A program made the translations under genes and the position numbers. From contig MVIG01000024.1 of NCBI GenBank assembly GCA_002086835.1, positions 17,349 through 81,348 on the forward strand: a stretch of 64,000 bases of DNA. Direction: 5' to 3'. Source of the DNA: Mycolicibacterium porcinum. GTDB lineage: Bacteria > Actinomycetota > Actinomycetes > Mycobacteriales > Mycobacteriaceae. The notes under the pieces are model-generated. The model was not told where the DNA came from. It saw only the letters and a list, made by a program, of their open reading frames with translations, and did no database searches. Positions 1-8,899 of the stretch are shown piece by piece. Each line of letters opens with the position of its first letter. Within the stretch, counting starts at the first letter, position 1.

Positions 1-1229
1 AGGCGTACAACGACACCCGGTCGCCGAGATCGTGCAACGCCACCATCAGATGGGCCACCGCCGTGCGCTGCTGTTGGTGCACGGTACGACCGACTGTGCC
101 CGGCTCCGCCGTCGAGCCGGAGACATCCAGCAACAGCAGCACCGACAAGTCCCGCCGGCGCCGCAGGCTGTCCAGGTACACGGACTCGTCGGGCACCGAT
201 CCGGCCCGGACTTCGACCCGGGCCTCCAGCGCGGCGTCGATATCGATGTCGTCGCCCTGCGGTTCGCGGTGGCGCCGGTGCAGCCCCATCCCGAGGCGTG
301 CCAGCGGACGCCGCACGCTGATCGCATCCTCGATCTGCTGGGTGGCGTGCGCCTTGATCTGCGGATCAGCCTCGCGAACAGTGCACCAGTCGAGCCGGTA
401 GACCTTGCGTTCGGCGTTCCATTCCGGGTACTTCACGCCTTCGGTCTTGATGTCGACGACTTCCGCCGACGGCGTGGTGGCCAACGACGAGACGGCGTGC
501 ACGCCACGTTTCGTCGAGTTGGTTCGGTGTGTCGGTGAGTCGGCACCGGGCGGTCCCCCGCCGTTGCCACCGGTCTTGCGCGCCGAGGACAACAGCTTCT
601 TGAGCCATTTGCCGACGGCCCCGCCGCCGCCGACCGGGCTGGAGAACAGATCGGGGTCATCGGAATCGTCGACGTCGCTTTCGTCGAGTTCCTCGAGCTC
701 CTGGTTGCCCTGCCGCCGCGGAATATGGCCGACTGAGCTTTCATCCGTCGGCTTGGCGGCCGCGCATGCCGCCAGGACGTTCTTGGCGCGAATCACACCG
801 AACGCCGTCGGCGGGTCGCTCGGCGCGTCCCGCCCACGGGCGAGCTCCAGAGATGCGGCCGGCGAGTCAGTCTGCTCACCGATGCTCCGGTCGGCCAGGG
901 CACCAAGGGAGTTCGGCAACAGGGCGTGGTTGGCCAGCAACGCGCGGTGGCCTTCGATCGCCAGGTAACGCCTGGCCAGCCGACGATGGCGGACCAAGGC
1001 TCCGACCACCTCGGGGGCAAGGCTGCCCGCAGCGATCAGCGACGCCTGCACCGCCACCGATTCGAGCCGTGAGCGCGCGGGCGCGGCCGGGTCGACGAAC
1101 ACCGTGTCGCCATCGGTCCACGGTCCGCCACCCGCAGCGGCGGCGGCCACCGCGACAGGGCGGGCTGCCAGCGCCGAGGCCAACATGCCCAACCCGGAGA
1201 ACCAGTCGTCGCCACCGCCGTCAGACACC
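1..1229 (-). CDS. NorD-like VWA-domain protein (partial, C-terminus off the window)
   Basis: An open minus-strand frame runs from a GTG at 1229 to the left edge, about 409 codons, with no stop. Around residue 365 it reads LLLLDVSGST, a DxSxS MIDAS metal site of a von Willebrand A domain. Before it lies a very acidic linker (ELEELDESDVDDSDD) and a Lys-rich helix, the layout of NorD/CoxE-type proteins that work with MoxR-family AAA+ ATPases to mature metalloenzymes. The ATPase partner is not in the window. GTG 1247 is an alternative start. The family assignment is fairly secure; the target enzyme is unknown. Confidence 0.8.
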
Positions 1230-1302
1230 CGTACCCCCGCACCGCCCACTCGCGTTGACCAAATATCTGTTCCACCGTAGAGTTCGCTTCCACTGGAAGT
1301 CA

Positions 1303-2271
1303 ATGAACGAACCGGAAACGTCAACTGGTAAGGGCGGCAAAGTGATCGAGTTCAACGACCAGGTCGCTGTCGTGACCGGCGCCGGGCGCGGGCTCGGGCG
1401 GATGTACGCGCTCGAACTGGCGCGGCGGGGAGCGGCGGTCGTGGTGAACGACCTCGGCGGCACGATGGCGGGCCGCGGTTCGGACGTCGCGGTCGCCGAT
1501 CAGGTGGTCGAGGAGATCACGGCGGCCGGCGGCACCGCGGTGGCCTCCTACGATTCGGTCGACAGCCCAGAGGGCGGCGAGGCGATCGTGCGCGCGGCCG
1601 TCGAACAGTTCGGCCGGCTCGACGCGGTGATCAGCAATGCCGGCATCTTCACCAGCATCCCGTTCGACGAGCTGACGGCCGAGGACTGGCGACGCATGTT
1701 GAGCGTCCACCTCGACGGCGGCTTCTATCTTTCCCAGCCCGCCTACCGGGTGATGAAGCGCCAGGGTTACGGCCGGTTCGTCTTCATCGCATCGTCGGCC
1801 GGAATGTTCGGCCAACACCTGGAGGCACATTACGCAGCGGCCAAGGCCGGGCTCATCGGACTGACCAACGTGATCGCACTCGAGGGAGCCCCGCACGGGA
1901 TTCTGGCCAACACCGTCCTCCCCTTCGGCGTCTCACGCATGGTCACCGAGACCCTCGGTGACCCGAAAGTCCTTGAGGACAACGGCTTCTTCAAGGCTAT
2001 CCGTCCGGAGCTCGTCGCACCGTTGGTGGTGTACCTGGCCAGCCGCGACTGCGAGTTCAGCCACCAGAACTTCTCAGCCTGCGCGGGTCGATTCGCCCGC
2101 GTGTTCATCGGCTTGAGCGAGGGTTGGATGGCACCTGCGGACAGCACCCCCAGCGCAGACGACATCGCCGCCCACCTCTCGGAAATCACTGCGACAGAGC
2201 CGTTCACGATTCCCGGTTCGATCTACGACGAAGTGTTCGGGGTGACCGAACGGCTCGGCGTCACCACGTGA
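1303..2271 (+). CDS. SDR family NAD(P)-dependent oxidoreductase
   Basis: A 322-residue short-chain dehydrogenase. The Rossmann motif VTGAGRGLGR is near residue 20, NDLGG follows, NAG sits near residue 110, and the active site is the Ser of SSAGM with YAAAK. The extended loop after NDLGG resembles the dehydrogenase domain of 17beta-HSD type 4/MFE-2 proteins, so a 3-hydroxyacyl-CoA or hydroxysteroid substrate is plausible but inferred. Translation may instead start at GTG 1342, just before the conserved domain and preceded by AGGGCGG. It is divergent from the NorD-like gene across a 73-bp gap and is followed by the double TetR gene. Confidence 0.85.
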   Translation: MNEPETSTGKGGKVIEFNDQVAVVTGAGRGLGRMYALELARRGAAVVVNDLGGTMAGRGSDVAVADQVVEEITAAGGTAVASYDSVDSPEGGEAIVRAAVEQFGRLDAVISNAGIFTSIPFDELTAEDWRRMLSVHLDGGFYLSQPAYRVMKRQGYGRFVFIASSAGMFGQHLEAHYAAAKAGLIGLTNVIALEGAPHGILANTVLPFGVSRMVTETLGDPKVLEDNGFFKAIRPELVAPLVVYLASRDCEFSHQNFSACAGRFARVFIGLSEGWMAPADSTPSADDIAAHLSEITATEPFTIPGSIYDEVFGVTERLGVTT

Positions 2272-2289
2272 GCCCGGCCGTGCGGCGAT

Positions 2290-2344
2290 CTACCAGCGCA
2301 TACGACCGTCCGGGATTCCCGGCGCACCAGCGCTGTTCTGGTAG
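2290..2344. terminator. Nested inverted repeats after the SDR gene
   Basis: CTACCAG at 2290-2296 pairs with CTGGTAG at 2338-2344. Inside is a compact hairpin, CCGGGATTCCCGG (2310-2322). There is no T-tract, so this is a possible actinobacterial-type terminator rather than a classical one. Confidence 0.35.
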
Positions 2345-2358
2345 CCTCTAACCAAATA

Positions 2359-2375
2359 TTGGGTCAGATACCCAA
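2359..2375. promoter_or_regulatory. Probable TetR operator TTGGGT-N5-ACCCAA
   Basis: A perfect 6-bp inverted repeat, TTGGGT CAGAT ACCCAA, ends 5 bases before the ATG of the double TetR gene, where an autorepressor would block transcription or initiation. The flank ACCAAATAT (2351-2359) also occurs at 1259-1267, upstream of the SDR gene, so both genes may share a regulator (inference). Confidence 0.5.
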
Positions 2376-2380
2376 ATCGC

Positions 2381-3733
2381 ATGACGGGAGCCAGCAATCA
2401 TCGTGGAGCCGCTGTGGTCCGTCCCCAGGTAACGCCTGGGGAGCGCAAGACGCTCAAGCGCACCCCAGGTCGCGCAGCTGATGTCGGTGCCGCAGCCGAG
2501 GACCGTACGCGTCGCACCGAGATCCTCGAGACTGCCGCGTCGCTGATCGCCACGTCGGGCCTCCGTACCTCCCTCCAAGAGATCGCGGATTCGGCCGGCA
2601 TCCTGCCCGGCAGTCTGTACCACCATTTCGAATCCAAGGAAGCGATCCTGGTGGAACTGCTCGAGCGGTACCACGAGGATCTCAACCGTATCGCCGAACA
2701 CGCCCAGAGCCGATTGGACGGTTCCGACCCGGCGTCGCCGTTCGACCGCATCGCCGCACTCGGCTCAGATATCGCGCGGTGCGCCGTCGCGCACCGCGCG
2801 GCACTGCAGATGTCCTTCTACGAGAGCCCGAGCTCCAACCCCGACCTCGTCGCCCTGGCGCAGCGCCGGCCGACGGCCACGCTCGATGCCATGCAGCAGA
2901 CCCTGCGGGCCGCCCGCTGGGCAGGCTACCTACGTCAGGACATCGACCTGGCGGTCCTGGCCGACCGGATCTGCCAGACGATGCTGCAGGTCGGGCTCGA
3001 CGTGATGCGCCACAACGCCGCACCGGACAAGCTCGCCACCCTGCTGTGCCGGATTCTGCTGGAAGGCTTGTCCACCGGCCACCCGACCGACGCAGAACTC
3101 GACAAGTCCGTCCCGTTCGCAGCGGCCGATGCCGTGGTGCGCAGCTGGATCGAGGAAGCCCAGTCCGAGGCCGACGACAAGACCGCTCACATCCGGGCCG
3201 TGGCGCGGGCAGAGTTCGGCCGCCGCGGCTATGAGAGCACGACCGTGCGGGACATCGCCTCCGCGGCCGGCATGGGTACCGGAACCGTGTACCGGCTCAT
3301 CGGGTCGAAGGACGAACTGCTCGCAGCGATCATGCAGTCTTTCGGCGAGAAGATCGCGGTGGGCTGGACAGAGGTTCTGGGGTCTCAGGGCACGACGATC
3401 GAGAAACTCGATGCGCTCAGCTGGATCCACACCAACGCGCTCGACCAGTTCGGAGATGAGTTCCGCATCCAGCTGGCCTGGATGCGTCAGTCACCCCCGG
3501 ACACACCCAACCCCGGATGGTTGTTTACCAAGCGCGTCAAGCAGGTGAAATCGCTTCTCGCCGATGGGATCAAGGCCGGTGAAGTCAGCATCGACAGCCC
3601 GTCGAACGAAATGCTGGCCCGGTCGGTGATCTGCGTCGGCTGGATACCGGAGAACATCCTGCGAGAGTTGGGCACGCGCGCATCACAGATTCACGTTCGT
3701 GACACCAGCCTGCGCGGTGTGGTCGCACGCTAG
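2381..3733 (+). CDS. Double-domain TetR/AcrR transcriptional regulator
   Basis: At 450 residues this is about twice the normal TetR length. A complete TetR N-terminal helix-turn-helix region lies at residues 45-92 (ILETAASLIATSG, LYHHFESKEAIL). A second lies at about 265-315 (AEFGRRGYESTTVRDIASAAG, TVYRLIGSKDELL), each followed by a helical ligand-binding region. It looks like a tandem fusion of two TetR proteins, able to contact two half-sites from one chain. An inverted repeat abuts the start codon. Its stop codon overlaps the convergent reductase gene. The ligand is unknown; neighbouring genes suggest an acyl-CoA or hydrophobic catabolite. Confidence 0.88.
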   Translation: MTGASNHRGAAVVRPQVTPGERKTLKRTPGRAADVGAAAEDRTRRTEILETAASLIATSGLRTSLQEIADSAGILPGSLYHHFESKEAILVELLERYHEDLNRIAEHAQSRLDGSDPASPFDRIAALGSDIARCAVAHRAALQMSFYESPSSNPDLVALAQRRPTATLDAMQQTLRAARWAGYLRQDIDLAVLADRICQTMLQVGLDVMRHNAAPDKLATLLCRILLEGLSTGHPTDAELDKSVPFAAADAVVRSWIEEAQSEADDKTAHIRAVARAEFGRRGYESTTVRDIASAAGMGTGTVYRLIGSKDELLAAIMQSFGEKIAVGWTEVLGSQGTTIEKLDALSWIHTNALDQFGDEFRIQLAWMRQSPPDTPNPGWLFTKRVKQVKSLLADGIKAGEVSIDSPSNEMLARSVICVGWIPENILRELGTRASQIHVRDTSLRGVVAR

Positions 3734-4803
3734 TCGAAAACGTATCGCGGCAAGGTATTCGGCATATCGAGCGAGCTCAGCAAGCCGGCCGGAGCAGCGA
3801 CGACATAGGGTATCGCGTTGACCACCCGCATCGCGGTGGCGGCCATCGCGGCCTGCCCGGCACCGTAGCCTGCGGCCTCCCCCAAATTCATCGCGCAGTG
3901 GATGTCGGGATCGCCCTCGATATCCACCCGGTAGGTGGCATCGAATTCTGACGCCGGCCATTCGGGTGCGACGTCGCGCGACATCCGGATGATGTGTTCG
4001 ATGACGATGGCCTCGCGTCCGTTCACCACGCCGGCCGCCCGGGTGCAGACGGCACCACAGGTCCCCGCGGCGATCGTGCCGAACGCGACCTCGATGTCAC
4101 GCTCGGTGATCCGCCGGTCCAGCGAGCCCCGAATCTCGGAAACCTCGGCTCCGAGTGCATCGGCCATCAGGTGAATCGGTGCCTTCCAAGCCATCTCGAC
4201 GAAGCCGGGAGTTTTGAGCATCGGCTCGAATTCCAGCTCACGGCCGAACCCCATACCGTCCATCATCACGTCGGCCACCGGATAGTGGTCGTTGAGGGAC
4301 ACCTCGGTAACCGTCAGACGGTCGATCCTCTTGGACAGTGTCGCCAGCACGAGCGCCAGCTGATCTGAACCGAATCCGGGAAAGACGCCCGACGCGTAGA
4401 ACGAGCAGTTGCCCGCTTTCGCAGCCGCCTCCAATTGGTCGCGCCACTCGGCGGCGTAGTAGGCGGGCGGGTAGACGAGGCCCGTCGATGTCGTCGACAC
4501 CACGTTGATCCCGGCGCTCAGTAGACGCAGGTAGTCCGGCACTGCACCGGCGTCACGGTCTGGACCGCTCGCCGCGTACACCACGCAGTCGGGGGCCGAC
4601 TCGATCAGGACGTCCGCGTCGTTGGTGGCCGCCACGCCGAGCGGGCCGCGCCCGGCCAGCACACCCGCGTCCTGCCCCACCTTCGCCTCCGAATGCACCC
4701 AGACGCCGGCCAGTTCGAGATCCGGACGCCGCGCAACGGCGTCGATCGCCATCGATCCGACGCCGCCGGTCGACCAGACGACTGTTCGCAAAGGTCTTGG
4801 CAC
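3730..4803 (-). CDS. DapB-like NAD(P)H-dependent dehydrogenase
   Basis: A 357-residue protein with an N-terminal Rossmann motif (VWSTGGVGSMAIDAV) and the long C-terminal domain of the mycobacterial dihydrodipicolinate-reductase-like family. That family is related to 2,4-diaminopentanoate dehydrogenase and is not the true lysine-pathway DapB, which is about 245 residues. The tandem GTGs at 4806 and 4803 are preceded by GAGGAG; 4803 has the better spacing. The gene follows the broken luciferase-like gene by 10 bases and converges on the TetR gene with overlapping stop codons. The substrate is unknown. Confidence 0.75.
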   Translation of the reverse strand: MPRPLRTVVWSTGGVGSMAIDAVARRPDLELAGVWVHSEAKVGQDAGVLAGRGPLGVAATNDADVLIESAPDCVVYAASGPDRDAGAVPDYLRLLSAGINVVSTTSTGLVYPPAYYAAEWRDQLEAAAKAGNCSFYASGVFPGFGSDQLALVLATLSKRIDRLTVTEVSLNDHYPVADVMMDGMGFGRELEFEPMLKTPGFVEMAWKAPIHLMADALGAEVSEIRGSLDRRITERDIEVAFGTIAAGTCGAVCTRAAGVVNGREAIVIEHIIRMSRDVAPEWPASEFDATYRVDIEGDPDIHCAMNLGEAAGYGAGQAAMAATAMRVVNAIPYVVAAPAGLLSSLDMPNTLPRYVFD

Positions 4804-4813
4804 CACGCGCTCC

Positions 4814-5209
4814 TCACTGTTTTCGGTCACGTTCGGACGCTGCGACCGCCCGCTCGAGATACGGCCAGGCGACCTCTGGAGGCAGCCCGCCACACAGCGG
4901 GAGCAGCGGCAGCGGCCTGCCACCGCGGGCATAGCCCGCGGCCTCATCGATACTCAGGATCTGATACGCACCGCCGTCCCGCCGCAGTGCTGACACGGTG
5001 TCGGCATGCGAGATGCTGGCGACGGTGTCGTCTCCGTGCCGGTAGGACGCCGGCGCGGCGAGGTGCCCGTCGGCGGTGCCGTGGTGCTCGGACAGCACGG
5101 TCAGTACGGCACCGCGCGTCTCGGCCCATGCGCACATGTCGATGGCGGCGCCGTAGAGGTCGGTGGTCGGGGTGTGCGGTGCACGCATGTCGAATCGCAG
5201 CGTGAACAT
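4814..5209 (-). pseudogene. Internally deleted LLM-class flavin oxidoreductase
   Basis: An open frame of 131 residues joins the two ends of a luciferase-like monooxygenase. The N-terminal strand/helix (FTLRFDMRAP through VLSEHHGTADGHL) runs after about 50 residues straight into the family's C-terminal segment (HADTVSALRRDGGAYQIL, PLLPLCGGLPPEVAW). Complete family members are about 280-320 residues, so roughly 170-200 residues of the TIM barrel are missing without a frameshift. The barrel cannot form, so I call it a remnant. It sits in the same direction just upstream of the DapB-like gene. Confidence 0.7.
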
Positions 5210-5284
5210 CACGCCGACCCTAACCTAAGTTTTGTTCCGCGTCACCCACCCTTGTGCGAGCAGAAGGGAACTCGCGGGCGAAAC

Positions 5285-6460
5285 TCAGCGTCGCGGCAGC
5301 CCCAGCACCTGGGTGGCGATGATGTTGCGCTGGATCTCGGAAGTCCCGCCGGCGATCGTGCCGCCGAAGCTTCTGGCGTAGCGCTCGAACCAGCTCGCGA
5401 AGTAGTGGTCGAGGTTCATGTGCTCGTACGGGCCCGAGGTGGTCGGGTGGATCAGTCCGTCGGGGCCGGCCGCGGTCAGTGCGTTCTCGAACGCGTTGCG
5501 CTCCGCTTCGGATCCGAACAGCTTGAGCACCGACACCGACGCGGTGTCCGCCTCGCCGCGTGACGCCTTGGCCAGCGCCGCAGATCCCATGGCGCGCAAG
5601 GCCTGGTAGTCCATGATCGTGGTGGCGTACTGGTCGCGCTCCAACTCGGTCTTGGGCTGGAAGTCGGCGAGCATGTTGTCGATCCGGTCGGCGAAGCCGA
5701 GCCACATCATGGTGCGTTCGTGGCCGAGCGACCCGTTGGCCACTCCCCAACCACCGTTGAGTGGACCGACCAGGTTCTCGGCGGGGACCCGGGCGTCGGT
5801 GAAGAAGACCTCGTTGAAGTCGAGGTTCTCCTCACCCGTCATGTCGGCGAACGGCCGGCACACCACACCGGGTGTGTCGGTCGGGATGATGAGAACGCTG
5901 ATTCCCTTGTGCTTCGGCGCATCCGGGTCGGTGCGCACGAAGGTCAGCAGGAAGTCGGCGTCATGGGCTCCCGAGGTCCACACCTTCTGCCCGTTGACCA
6001 CGAAGTGGTCGCCGTCGAGCACCGCGCGAGTGCGCAGCGACGCGAGGTCCGAGCCGGCACTCGGCTCGCTCATTCCGAGCGAGGCGGTCTTCTCGCCCCG
6101 CAACACCGGCACCGCCCAGCGATGCTTCTGCTCGTCGGAGCCGAAGGTGAGCAGTGATGCGGCAATGATGTTGACGCCCTGCGGATTGAAGCTGTGGTAG
6201 ATCCGGCGCCGGCAGAGTTCGTCCAGGTGGACGAAGGTCTGCACCACGGTGGCGTTGCGTCCACCGAACTCGGGCGGCTGGGCCGGCAGCAGCCAACCGT
6301 TGTCGAACAGCAGGCGCTGCCAGTCGCGGGCCCACTGCGGCATGTGCGAAACCGATCGAGGCCGCTCCAGCGTCTGCGCCTCCGACGGCAGGTTGGCATC
6401 GAGGAACGCGGAGAACTCGGCGCGGAACTCCTCGACGTCGGAATCGTATGTGAGCTGCAT
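5285..6460 (-). CDS. Acyl-CoA dehydrogenase, FadE type (subunit of a pair)
   Basis: A 391-residue flavoprotein with the full acyl-CoA dehydrogenase fold. The N-terminal helical domain is followed by the FAD-contact segment LGMSEPSAGSDLAS, WTSGAHDAD, and the C-terminal GGTSEIQRNIIA flavin-binding motif. Its ATG directly follows the TAA of the upstream FadE gene (TAAATG), so the two are translationally coupled. Adjacent long and short FadE genes of this type form alpha2beta2 heterotetramers in mycobacterial sterol side-chain oxidation (for example FadE28-FadE29). A branched or ring-bearing acyl-CoA substrate is inferred. Confidence 0.88.
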   Translation of the reverse strand: MQLTYDSDVEEFRAEFSAFLDANLPSEAQTLERPRSVSHMPQWARDWQRLLFDNGWLLPAQPPEFGGRNATVVQTFVHLDELCRRRIYHSFNPQGVNIIAASLLTFGSDEQKHRWAVPVLRGEKTASLGMSEPSAGSDLASLRTRAVLDGDHFVVNGQKVWTSGAHDADFLLTFVRTDPDAPKHKGISVLIIPTDTPGVVCRPFADMTGEENLDFNEVFFTDARVPAENLVGPLNGGWGVANGSLGHERTMMWLGFADRIDNMLADFQPKTELERDQYATTIMDYQALRAMGSAALAKASRGEADTASVSVLKLFGSEAERNAFENALTAAGPDGLIHPTTSGPYEHMNLDHYFASWFERYARSFGGTIAGGTSEIQRNIIATQVLGLPRR

Positions 6461-7465
6461 TTACAGTCCTCTGTAGGTGGTGCGGTATTCGGCGGCGATC
6501 AGCGCGCGGTGCTCGGCGGCGCCGCCCAGCAGCAGCTCGCCGGCCTTGGCCCGTTTGAGGGCGAACTGCACGTCGTTCTCCCAGGTGAATCCCATGGCTC
6601 CGAACAACTGCAGCCCGTGGCGGAACACCACCGCCTGACACTCCCCGGCCGCGGCCTTCGCCATCGCCGATGCCAGCCGCCGGCGCGGGTCGTCGGCGGC
6701 GATGGTCAGCGCGGCGAAATAGGAAAGGGCCCGGGCCCTTTCGATGGCGACGTGCATGTCGACGGCCTTGTGCTGCACGGCCTGGAACGACCCGATCGCC
6801 ACACCGAACTGCTGGCGCTGTTTGACGTGTTCGAGCGCCAGATCGAGAACCCGTTGGCAGGCGCCGACCATTGTGACCGCCATTCCGGTCAGGGCCAGGT
6901 GACGCGCCTTCTCGGTATCGATGTGAACACGGTCCGCGTCATCGACCTGGATGTCGTCGAACGTCACCTCGGCGACGTGCAACACCGGATCGAACACCGC
7001 GCTGCGCTTGACGGAAACCTGGCCCGCGTCGACCAGGAACACGCCGCCGTCGGTCACCACCGCCAGGTTCTGCGCGCGGTCGCCGTCCAGGACGTGCTGG
7101 GCGGTTCCGCTCAGCACCCAGCCGGTGGCATCGCGATTGGCGGTCACGCCGTTGTACACCGCGGCGCCGGCCTTGGCCGGGTCGAAGCGATCTCCCGCCA
7201 GCGGTGCGTACTGCGTCATGGTCGCCAGATAGGGCGTCAGGTCGGTGGCGCGGCCGAGTTCCTCGAGCACGATGGCCAGTTCCACCGCATTCTCCGTGTC
7301 GGTGAGCTCCGTCCAGCCCTGGTCGACGTAGCTCTGCCACAACGGTGTCGGATCGACACCCTGTTCGGCCACTTCGCGGACCAGCGTGGCCGGGCACTGC
7401 TTGGTCACCGCGTCGCGCACGGTTTCCTGCCATAGCCGCTGATCGGCATCGAATTCGAGTAGCAA
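6461..7465 (-). CDS. Acyl-CoA dehydrogenase, FadE type (short partner subunit)
   Basis: A 334-residue acyl-CoA dehydrogenase-like protein, shorter than homotetrameric enzymes because the middle beta-domain is reduced. The flavin/CoA-contact motif QRQQFGVAIGSFQAVQH near residue 225 and the C-terminal helix bundle are present. Translation starts at TTG 7465, with GGAGG six bases upstream. It is the promoter-proximal gene of the pair, and an exact GAGAA-N5-TTCTC palindrome lies 34 bp upstream. It probably forms a heteromer with the next gene, by analogy with FadE28/29-type complexes. Confidence 0.85.
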   Translation of the reverse strand: MLLEFDADQRLWQETVRDAVTKQCPATLVREVAEQGVDPTPLWQSYVDQGWTELTDTENAVELAIVLEELGRATDLTPYLATMTQYAPLAGDRFDPAKAGAAVYNGVTANRDATGWVLSGTAQHVLDGDRAQNLAVVTDGGVFLVDAGQVSVKRSAVFDPVLHVAEVTFDDIQVDDADRVHIDTEKARHLALTGMAVTMVGACQRVLDLALEHVKQRQQFGVAIGSFQAVQHKAVDMHVAIERARALSYFAALTIAADDPRRRLASAMAKAAAGECQAVVFRHGLQLFGAMGFTWENDVQFALKRAKAGELLLGGAAEHRALIAAEYRTTYRGL

Positions 7466-7499
7466 CCGCCGCCTCCTGCCGCACTGTCACGTTCGAAAG

Positions 7500-7514
7500 G
7501 AGAATAGCATTCTC
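7500..7514. promoter_or_regulatory. GAGAA-N5-TTCTC palindrome, copy 1
   Basis: GAGAATAGCATTCTC is an exact copy of the recurrent motif, 34 bp before the TTG start of the short FadE gene. The 278-bp divergent intergenic region 7466-7743 holds this and a second copy and no gene. Confidence 0.65.
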
Positions 7515-7622
7515 ATTCTGTGGTGCGACCTTCTCCTCCAGCAAGTACCGGTTCTCCGGAGCCATCCGCTGTGCGGGTGACCAGCACCAGCGCTTACCTG
7601 CGACAAAGCACCATTGCAATCT

Positions 7623-7637
7623 GAGAACTATGTTCTT
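7623..7637. promoter_or_regulatory. GAGAA-N5-TTCTC palindrome, copy 2
   Basis: GAGAACTATGTTCTT has one mismatch to the recurrent motif and sits 106 bp before the amidohydrolase-like start. With copy 1 it places both divergent operons under the same putative regulator. Confidence 0.55.
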
Positions 7638-7743
7638 GCCATAGAAGAATATGGATCTAGACTGGCTGTAAGATCCGGCGCAGCAGTCACGCCGTCGTCA
7701 GCGCGTGCACAGCTCGTTCCCGGACGGACATCGGAGGACAGCC

Positions 7744-8880
7744 TTGGCTTTGAAAGACCCGGCACAACCCGGCAGTGCGGGAATGCCTGTCAGCACACCG
7801 CTTGTCGATGCGAGCGTGCACGTCTTCTTCGGTTCGAACAAGGATTTGCGGCAGAACTTCCTGAAGGAACCGTTCGCCAGTCGCGGCTTCCCCGATTACG
7901 AGATGAACTGGTATGGCGCCCCTGGCGGCGAGTACGCCAAGGGCACAAAGGGACCCGACCGTCAGTACCCCGGTTCCGATCCCGACATCGCGGCGCAGCA
8001 CCTGTTCGCCGAGCGCGGCGTCGACATTGCGATCCTGCACCCCATGACCCGCGGCATCATGCCCGATCGCCACCTCGGCACCGCGCTGGCCGCCGCTCAC
8101 AACGCGATGATGGTGACGCGGTGGCTCGAACACGAGGAGCACGGCGAGCGGTTCCGCGGCACCATCCGGGTCAATCCGGACGACATCGTCGGCGCCTTGC
8201 GCGAGATCGACAAGTACAAGGACCATCCGCGCGTGGTGCAGATCGGCATCCCGATGCAGTCCCGCGAACTCTATGGCAAGCCGCAGTTCTGGCCGTTGTG
8301 GGACGCCGCCGCCGAGGCCGGCCTGCCGGTGGCCGTGCACATCGAGGGCGGGGCGGGCATCCAATTCGCGCCCACCCCGTCGGGCAAGACCCGGACGTAT
8401 GAGCAGTACCTGGGGTTCATGGCGCTGAATTACATCTATCACCTGATGAACATGATCGCCGAGGGTGTGTTCGAGCGGACTCCCGAGCTGAAGTTCGTCT
8501 GGGCCGACGGCGCCGCGGACATGTTGACCCCGTTCATGTGGCGGATGGACTGCTTCGGCCGTCCGCACCTGGAGCAGACGCCGTGGGCACCCAAGATGCC
8601 TAGCGACTACTTGCCGGGCCACGTCTACTTCGTCCAGGGCGCCCTCGACGGGCCCGGCGACACCGACTTCGCCGGCGAGTGGCTGAGCTTCACCGGCAAG
8701 GAAGACATGGTGATGTTCGGCTCCAGCTATCCGCACTGGCAACTGAACGAACCGGAGATCCCGAGCTCGTTCAGCACCGAACAGCGCGACAAGCTGTTGT
8801 GGCGCAACGCCGCCAAGCTGTACGGCCTGGAGAGCGAATTCGCAACTGCCGGTTCATCGTCCGCAGTAGCGGCGCAGTAG
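7744..8880 (+). CDS. Amidohydrolase-2-like protein lacking metal ligands
   Basis: A 378-residue member of the ACMSD/LigW-type amidohydrolase family. The start is TTG 7744, with GGAGG seven bases upstream. The fold motifs are recognisable (HIEGG near residue 200, MWRMD, SYPHW), but two carboxylate metal ligands present in the next gene are changed. The first-strand DxH is S24-V25-H26, and the last-strand SSDYPHW is GSSYPHW. The EH pair before the MWRMD segment is DG here, although other amidohydrolases in this window also lack that His. I infer a non-catalytic or differently acting partner of the adjacent intact paralogue. Confidence 0.8.
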   Translation: MALKDPAQPGSAGMPVSTPLVDASVHVFFGSNKDLRQNFLKEPFASRGFPDYEMNWYGAPGGEYAKGTKGPDRQYPGSDPDIAAQHLFAERGVDIAILHPMTRGIMPDRHLGTALAAAHNAMMVTRWLEHEEHGERFRGTIRVNPDDIVGALREIDKYKDHPRVVQIGIPMQSRELYGKPQFWPLWDAAAEAGLPVAVHIEGGAGIQFAPTPSGKTRTYEQYLGFMALNYIYHLMNMIAEGVFERTPELKFVWADGAADMLTPFMWRMDCFGRPHLEQTPWAPKMPSDYLPGHVYFVQGALDGPGDTDFAGEWLSFTGKEDMVMFGSSYPHWQLNEPEIPSSFSTEQRDKLLWRNAAKLYGLESEFATAGSSSAVAAQ

Positions 8881-8899
8881 GTATCTGAGGGAGGCCTTC

